Part shown: positions 59,971-64,000 of the stretch, piece by piece | Layout: the number at the start of each line of letters is the position of its first letter | Position numbering within the stretch: the stretch's first letter is position 1 | NCBI GenBank assembly: GCA_964344565.1 | Contig: CAYFNT010000019.1 | Coordinates: 12,373 to 76,372 of the forward strand | DNA from: JACNKJ01 sp964344565 | GTDB taxonomy: Bacteria > Krumholzibacteriota > Krumholzibacteriia > JACNKJ01 | Length of the DNA stretch: 64,000 nucleotides | Direction of reading: 5' to 3' | Position numbers and translations under genes: made by a program | Notes under the pieces: model-generated | The model's input: only the letters and a program-made list of their open reading frames with translations | Databases searched by the model: none | What the model was told of the DNA's origin: nothing

Positions 59971-61722
59971 TATCACCAGTTTGTGAGACTGCAGCGATCG
60001 TTTCGTCCGGAGCCGGGCGAAGTAGATTCCGGGGGACAGATCCGCATCCAGAGTCACGTCGTAGACCTTTAGACCTGCTGGGAGTTGAACCCTCTGGACG
60101 AGACGACCGCTAACCTCGTGAAGCGTGAGAAGTGCCGCACCGGACAGGGGTTGAGACCAGCTCAGGCGAGTGGATCCGGCGCATGGATTGGGATAGGCGC
60201 GCAGGAATCTGCTATCCAGGGGTAGCTCGCTTGCCGATGTCGCGCCTCCCTCGAGGATGGCGAAGGGGGCGTCGGAGCGGTCGTTCGATTCGTCTCCACC
60301 CGTGGTGGCGCGGACTTCCAGGTAACAGTCGCTCGAGATCTCGCCCAGTATTCGCCAGTCGTATCGACCATTGTCGGGTAGGTTCAGGGCGATGGGAGTC
60401 CATGGGCCGCTTGGCCCCTGGGTGGAAAGGTAGAGATCCACGCTCGCTGGACCGTCCGTTGTGGGAACCGCGGTGGTCCACCTGAGCTCACGGATGGATC
60501 CCTGTCGGAAGGCTTCGCCTCCATCGGGCTTGACCACTCGCGTGCCCAGGGTCGTCGGTGCCTGCCAGGGTGAGTAGACACGTAGTTGATTCCGATAGAA
60601 TGGGAAGCCACTCTTGGTGGCCAGCACGACGATGTCCTCGCGCCCGTCGTGGTCGATGTCGCCGTCCACGCGCAGAGCCGTGCCGTCGCCCGGAGTGGGC
60701 ATGCTCCAGGCTGCATCGACGGTCCAGTTTCCCGCGCCGTCGCTGATGTAACACCGACCGGTGGGTTCGGCGTAGGCCACGACGTCCGTGTGTCCGTCGC
60801 CCGTCAGGTCGCCGAACTGAATTTGCTGGGCGTTGTAGCTGGGCAGTCCGCTGGAGAACTCTTCCCAGACTTCGGTCAGGGGCGAAAGCCTCCAGGCCTT
60901 CACGCCTGAGCTGCCGTGATCCACGAGCAGATCGTCGCGGCCGTCGCCATCGAAGTCGTTCACGTCCACCGAGTAGATGCTTCCGCTGATGCCGACCTGA
61001 TGAAGCGTGAAGCCGAACTCGCCGTCGCCCAGATAGACGCTGCCCGTGCTACGTGTGCCGACGAAGTCCATGAATCCGTCCGCGTTGAAGTCTCCGGTCT
61101 CCAGGGTGTAGTTCACGTTTCCGCCGGGAAGGCCGAAGGCGTGACTCCATGTGCCGTCCCCGTGGTTGCGGTAGACCTGGATGCCGTTGCTTCCGCCGAA
61201 GGACTGCGAGACGAGATCCAGCAGGCCGTCACCATCGAAGTCGGCGAGATCTGTGGCGAACATCCCCCAATCTTCTCCGGCGGCGGGCATGCCGGTATCC
61301 CAGGGAGTCCAGAAGCTTCCGCTGCCGTCCCCGAGCCCGACTCCAAGCAGCTTGCTGCCCAATCCGGCGGAGGCCCAATCGTGGTGGATACCGAAACCCA
61401 GATCCATGTGGCCGTCGAGGTTGAGATCGCCCAGGCCCAGTCCGCCGTAACCGAAGTTGCCGAACTGATGCACGGACCACTGCCCCGTGCCGTCGCCCAG
61501 GTAGCAGATGACGCCGTGTTCGGTGGAGTTCACATAGGGATTGCCGTGGTCGCCCACGGAGAGAATGTCGAGATGGCCGTCGGCGTTGACGTCGCCCAGT
61601 TCGAGCTCGGTGTGTCCTTCCTCCCAGTCGATGGCGTCGAGGCCCGTCGACTTCTGGACAAGCGTGACGGCCTCGGCCGACTGGCAAAGGATGAGCGCGG
61701 CGATGAGTAGGATGATCTTCAT
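59962..61722 (-). CDS. Secreted FG-GAP/VCBS repeat protein with FlgD-like C-terminal domain
   Basis: The 586-residue protein has a signal peptide ending near SAEA, then six to seven FG-GAP/VCBS repeats (LELGDVNADGHLDILSVGDHG, GLGDLNLDGHMDLGF, DFDGDGLLDLVSQ, DFNADGFMDFVG, DFDGDGRDDLLVDHG, DLTGDGHTDVVAYAE), which fold into a calcium-binding beta-propeller. A fibronectin/Ig-like segment (about 395-490) and a FlgD-like domain (about 505-586; HEVSGRLVQRV, SPGIYFARLRT) follow. Role unknown; probably cell-surface or matrix. Confidence 0.85.
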   Translation of the reverse strand: MKIILLIAALILCQSAEAVTLVQKSTGLDAIDWEEGHTELELGDVNADGHLDILSVGDHGNPYVNSTEHGVICYLGDGTGQWSVHQFGNFGYGGLGLGDLNLDGHMDLGFGIHHDWASAGLGSKLLGVGLGDGSGSFWTPWDTGMPAAGEDWGMFATDLADFDGDGLLDLVSQSFGGSNGIQVYRNHGDGTWSHAFGLPGGNVNYTLETGDFNADGFMDFVGTRSTGSVYLGDGEFGFTLHQVGISGSIYSVDVNDFDGDGRDDLLVDHGSSGVKAWRLSPLTEVWEEFSSGLPSYNAQQIQFGDLTGDGHTDVVAYAEPTGRCYISDGAGNWTVDAAWSMPTPGDGTALRVDGDIDHDGREDIVVLATKSGFPFYRNQLRVYSPWQAPTTLGTRVVKPDGGEAFRQGSIRELRWTTAVPTTDGPASVDLYLSTQGPSGPWTPIALNLPDNGRYDWRILGEISSDCYLEVRATTGGDESNDRSDAPFAILEGGATSASELPLDSRFLRAYPNPCAGSTRLSWSQPLSGAALLTLHEVSGRLVQRVQLPAGLKVYDVTLDADLSPGIYFARLRTKRSLQSHKLVILN

Positions 61723-61765
61723 CGGCCAAGTATATCAGCAATGGGGAATCGCTGCCAGCGGACCG

Positions 61766-62968
61766 TTATCCCGTGTAGGCCTCCAGGCCCTTGCGCAGGA
61801 TCTCCATGGATGCCCGCAGGTCCTCCGCGTTCAGCACGTAGGCGATGCGCACCTCGTCCTGTCCCTTGCCGGGCGTGGCGTAGAAACCGTTGGCCGGCGC
61901 CACCATGACCGTGCGGCCATCGACTCGGAAGTCGGTGAGGAGCCAGATGGAGAACTTCTCGGCGTCTTCCACGGGTAGCTTGCACACCGTGTAGAAGGCG
62001 CCGGCGGGTTTGGGGGCGGTGACGCCGGGGATCTTGTTCAGCTCTTCGTAGAGCACGTTTCGTCGGGCGTCGTACTCGACCAGCACCTTTTCGAGATAAC
62101 TGTCCGGCGCGCCGAAGGCGGCGGCCGCGGCGATCTGATCCACGGTGGGAGGGCAGAGGCGGGCCTGTCCGTAGCAGATGGCCGACTCGAGGATGTCCTC
62201 ATTGCGCGTGGCGAGATAGCCCACGCGAGCGCCGCAGGCGCTGAAGCGCTTGCTGACGCTGTCCAGCACGATCACGCGATCGTCGAGGCCCTCCAGGTGG
62301 AAGGCGCTCACGAACTCCGCGCCTTCGTAGACGAATTCGCGATAGACCTCGTCGGCGAGCAGGTAGAGTCCATGTTCGGCGGCCAGATCGCCGAGGAGCT
62401 GCATCTCCTCGCGGGTATAGACCACGCCGGTCGGGTTTCCGGGATTGCTGTAGAGAATCGCACGGGTGCGCTCGGTGATGGCGGCCTCGAACTCCTCGCG
62501 TCCCGGCAGGCGGAATCCGTTGTCCACGCTGGTGGGCAGGGGCACGATCTTCACGGAGGCTGCCTCGGCGAAGCCAAGGTAGTTCGTGTAGAAGGGCTCA
62601 GGCACGAGCACCTCGTCGCCGGGATCGCAGATGGCCAGCAGCGCGAAGTTGATGGCCTCGCTGCCGCCCGTGGTGGCGATGACCTGCTCGGGAGTGATGG
62701 TCACGTCGAAGTGCTTCCAGTAGTCTGCCACGGCCTGGCGATACTCGGGCATGCCCGCGCTGGGGCCGTAGGCCAATACCGGTCCCGTGAAGTCGCGGTA
62801 GGCCTTCAGCATCTCGGCCGGGGTTTCGATGTCCGGCTGTCCGATGTTCAGGTGATAGACCTTCGCGCCCTCGCGCTTGGCCTGGTCGGCGTAGGGGACC
62901 AGACGGCGGATGGGGCTGGCGGGCGCGTTCATGCCGCGCTGGGAGAGTCTCACTTCGGTCTTCATCAT
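61766..62968 (-). CDS. Class I/II PLP aminotransferase
   Basis: The 400-residue fold-type I aminotransferase has NIGQPDIETP, TTGGSEAINFAL, YSNPGNPTGVVYTREE, LADEVYREFVYEG and the PLP lysine in LDSVSKRFSACGARVGY. It resembles aspartate or aromatic/branched-chain aminotransferases; substrate not settled. The start at 62968 follows GGAGG. A role with the aspartate-pathway or 2-oxoacid genes is possible but not shown. Confidence 0.93.
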   Translation of the reverse strand: MMKTEVRLSQRGMNAPASPIRRLVPYADQAKREGAKVYHLNIGQPDIETPAEMLKAYRDFTGPVLAYGPSAGMPEYRQAVADYWKHFDVTITPEQVIATTGGSEAINFALLAICDPGDEVLVPEPFYTNYLGFAEAASVKIVPLPTSVDNGFRLPGREEFEAAITERTRAILYSNPGNPTGVVYTREEMQLLGDLAAEHGLYLLADEVYREFVYEGAEFVSAFHLEGLDDRVIVLDSVSKRFSACGARVGYLATRNEDILESAICYGQARLCPPTVDQIAAAAAFGAPDSYLEKVLVEYDARRNVLYEELNKIPGVTAPKPAGAFYTVCKLPVEDAEKFSIWLLTDFRVDGRTVMVAPANGFYATPGKGQDEVRIAYVLNAEDLRASMEILRKGLEAYTG

Positions 62969-63025
62969 GGCGATCCTCCGTTGGATGCCCTCAGAGTAAG
63001 ATGTTGCGGCGCAACTTTCCAGAGG

Positions 63026-63064
63026 CCTGACGCCGGAACTGCCCCGCTGGCAGCATTCGTCAGG
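63026..63064. promoter_or_regulatory. Nested inverted repeats upstream of the sigma-54-type promoter
   Basis: CCTGACG (63026-63032) / CGTCAGG (63058-63064) enclose CTGCC (63039-63043) / GGCAG (63049-63053). They lie about 130-170 bp upstream of the promoter, the usual place for activator binding sites. Confidence 0.4.
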
Positions 63065-63191
63065 ATTGCGCCATCGTGGCAGTTGCTGCGCCTGCCAGGT
63101 TGGCGGCGCTTCCTTTGGGAGGGAGCGTGGATCCCTTCGTGCTGCAATCCTAACTCATTGTCCTGGTACAGGTTCAAGTTCAAGTTCGCAG

Positions 63192-63208
63192 TTGGCATCT
63201 GCCTTGCG
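63192..63208 (+). promoter_or_regulatory. Sigma-54-type promoter of hsp20
   Basis: TTGGCAT-N5-TTGC keeps the invariant GG (63194-63195) and GC (63206-63207) with exactly 10 bp between them, 60 bp upstream of the start codon. Confidence 0.6.
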
Positions 63209-63267
63209 GTAGGGAGTCCGAACACGAAAACCCCGGCAAGCGCCGAGAGATCCAAAAGGAGAAAGCC

Positions 63268-63708
63268 ATGAACATGATCAAAGTGAACAACATGCCCATC
63301 GGACATCGTCACGGTCGCCACAGCCATCCCTTCGCCGATTTCGATCGCATTTTCGGCGAGTTCTGCAACGACGAGGGTGAGTGCAAGTGGACGCCTCGCA
63401 CCGATATCGTCGAGAGCGACAGCGATCACAAGCTCATCATCGAGTTGCCCGGTCTCGAGAAGAAGGACATCAGCATCAAGGTCGAGGACCGCATGCTCAT
63501 GATCAGCGGCGAGAATCCGCGTAGTGAAGAGACCGACGAACTGCGCTACCGCCGTCGCGAGCGCTTCGCGGGCAGCTTCAGCCGGAAGTTCCGCCTGCCG
63601 GCCGCCATCGACGCCGACAAGATCGGTGCCGAGTTCAGCAACGGCCTCCTGACCGTGAGCCTCCCCAAGAGCGAGGCCGCCGTCGGCCGGGAGATCGAAG
63701 TCAAGTAA
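63268..63708 (+). CDS. Small heat-shock protein, Hsp20/alpha-crystallin family
   Basis: The 146-residue chaperone binds unfolding proteins without ATP. It has a His-rich N-terminus (GHRHGRHSHPF), the alpha-crystallin domain (about 43-135) with TDIVESDSDHKLIIELPGLEKKDI, RRERFAGSFSRKFRLP and the family motif NGLLTVSLPK, and a short C-terminal tail (GREIEVK) without a clear IxI motif. A purine-rich ribosome site precedes the ATG. Confidence 0.95.
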   Translation: MNMIKVNNMPIGHRHGRHSHPFADFDRIFGEFCNDEGECKWTPRTDIVESDSDHKLIIELPGLEKKDISIKVEDRMLMISGENPRSEETDELRYRRRERFAGSFSRKFRLPAAIDADKIGAEFSNGLLTVSLPKSEAAVGREIEVK

Positions 63709-63746
63709 GTCGGTATCATCAGCATGTTTCCCCCTCCTTGTGTCAG

Positions 63747-63777
63747 AGCCCCCTACCTCGGTAGGGGGCTTGCTTTT
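63747..63777 (+). terminator. Terminator of hsp20
   Basis: AGCCCCCTACC pairs with GGTAGGGGGCT, followed by TGCTTTT. Confidence 0.8.
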
Positions 63778-63815
63778 GGCCAAGGATTCAAGTAGATTGG
63801 GCGACCCGTTTGAGG

Positions 63816-63888
63816 GGGCCCATAGCTCAGCTGGTAGAGCGCTGCGTTCGCAATGCAGAGGTCAGGAGTTCGACTCTCCTTGGGTCCA
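63816..63888 (+). tRNA. tRNA-Ala (anticodon CGC)
   Basis: The cloverleaf is complete: acceptor GGGCCCA/TGGGTCC, D arm GCTC...GAGC, anticodon stem CTGCG/TGCAG with loop TTCGCAA, T arm AGGAG-TTCGACT-CTCCT. CCA is not fully encoded (ACCG). Confidence 0.95.
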
Positions 63889-63894
63889 CCGTGT

Positions 63895-63967
63895 GGGCGG
63901 TTAGCTCAGGTGGGAGAGCGCATGCTTCACACGCATGAGGTCACTGGTTCGATCCCAGTATCGCCCA
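63895..63967 (+). tRNA. tRNA-Val (anticodon CAC)
   Basis: Complete cloverleaf: acceptor GGGCGGT/ATCGCCC, D arm GCTC...GAGC, anticodon stem CATGC/GCATG with loop TTCACAC, T arm ACTGG-TTCGATC-CCAGT. It follows tRNA-Ala by 6 bp, so both are cotranscribed. Confidence 0.95.
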
Positions 63968-64000
63968 CCCCACAAAAGGCTCCTTCGCAACGACTTGCGG

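Overview
The window is a high-GC bacterial chromosome segment. Three predicted secreted proteins end in FlgD-like C-terminal domains of the kind fused to exported proteins in the Fibrobacteres-Chlorobi-Bacteroidetes (FCB) group and candidate phyla such as Eisenbacteria, Krumholzibacteriota and Latescibacteria. Together with a fused 2-oxoacid:ferredoxin oxidoreductase, an ETF:menaquinone-oxidoreductase-like protein and a selenoprotein, this suggests an uncultured FCB-type bacterium with a quinone-based, partly anaerobic metabolism. The phylum assignment is inference; no rRNA gene is present.

Layout. 1-5 kb: cystathionine beta-synthase-like gene (cut by the window edge), two-subunit class I fumarase, glutamine synthetase and an HD phosphohydrolase. 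5-12 kb: a hybrid histidine kinase and an lrp-hom-asd-lysC aspartate-pathway operon. 12-19 kb: a macro-domain protein, a secreted FlgD-tailed protein and polysaccharide genes (two glycosyltransferases, NodB-like deacetylase, PaaK/CapK-like ligase). 19-24 kb: two secreted beta-helix paralogues and a ClC channel. 24-28 kb: an ArsR-type regulator coupled to a large membrane-anchored M16 peptidase. 28.3-30.7 kb: a three-gene contractile-tail cluster (cap, sheath, tube). 30.8-35.3 kb: DUF134 and NifX-like genes, then a molybdopterin oxidoreductase with a fused Fe-S/membrane-anchor subunit. 35.6-42.7 kb: ETF:menaquinone-oxidoreductase-like protein, a third beta-helix protein and the 2-oxoacid:ferredoxin oxidoreductase operon. 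43-48.4 kb: orphan ParA, a P-type ATPase homologue that looks catalytically dead, a SelW-like selenoprotein read through UGA, a PP2C phosphatase, an Rrf2 regulator and a possible structured RNA. 48.4-57.7 kb: moaB/mog, mutY, two duplicated secreted proteins, leuS, HAD phosphatase, GNAT, O-antigen ligase and thiolase. 57.8-64 kb: MATE exporter, two secreted proteins, aminotransferase, Hsp20 behind a sigma-54-type promoter, and tRNA-Ala and tRNA-Val.

Most notable: (1) five unrelated secreted proteins end at the exact C-terminus in the same short motif, roughly [ST]-[WF]-[SE]-x-[LIV]-K-x-[LM]-Y, and one beta-helix paralogue carries a FlgD-like domain in that place, which suggests an undescribed sorting or anchoring tag; (2) an Rdx/SelW selenoprotein gene with an in-frame TGA and a SECIS-like hairpin that ordinary gene calling would miss; (3) a P1B-type ATPase homologue without its actuator domain and with all catalytic motifs altered; (4) a minimal cap-sheath-tube injection-type cluster; (5) heptanucleotide tandem arrays placed at the 3' ends of genes.
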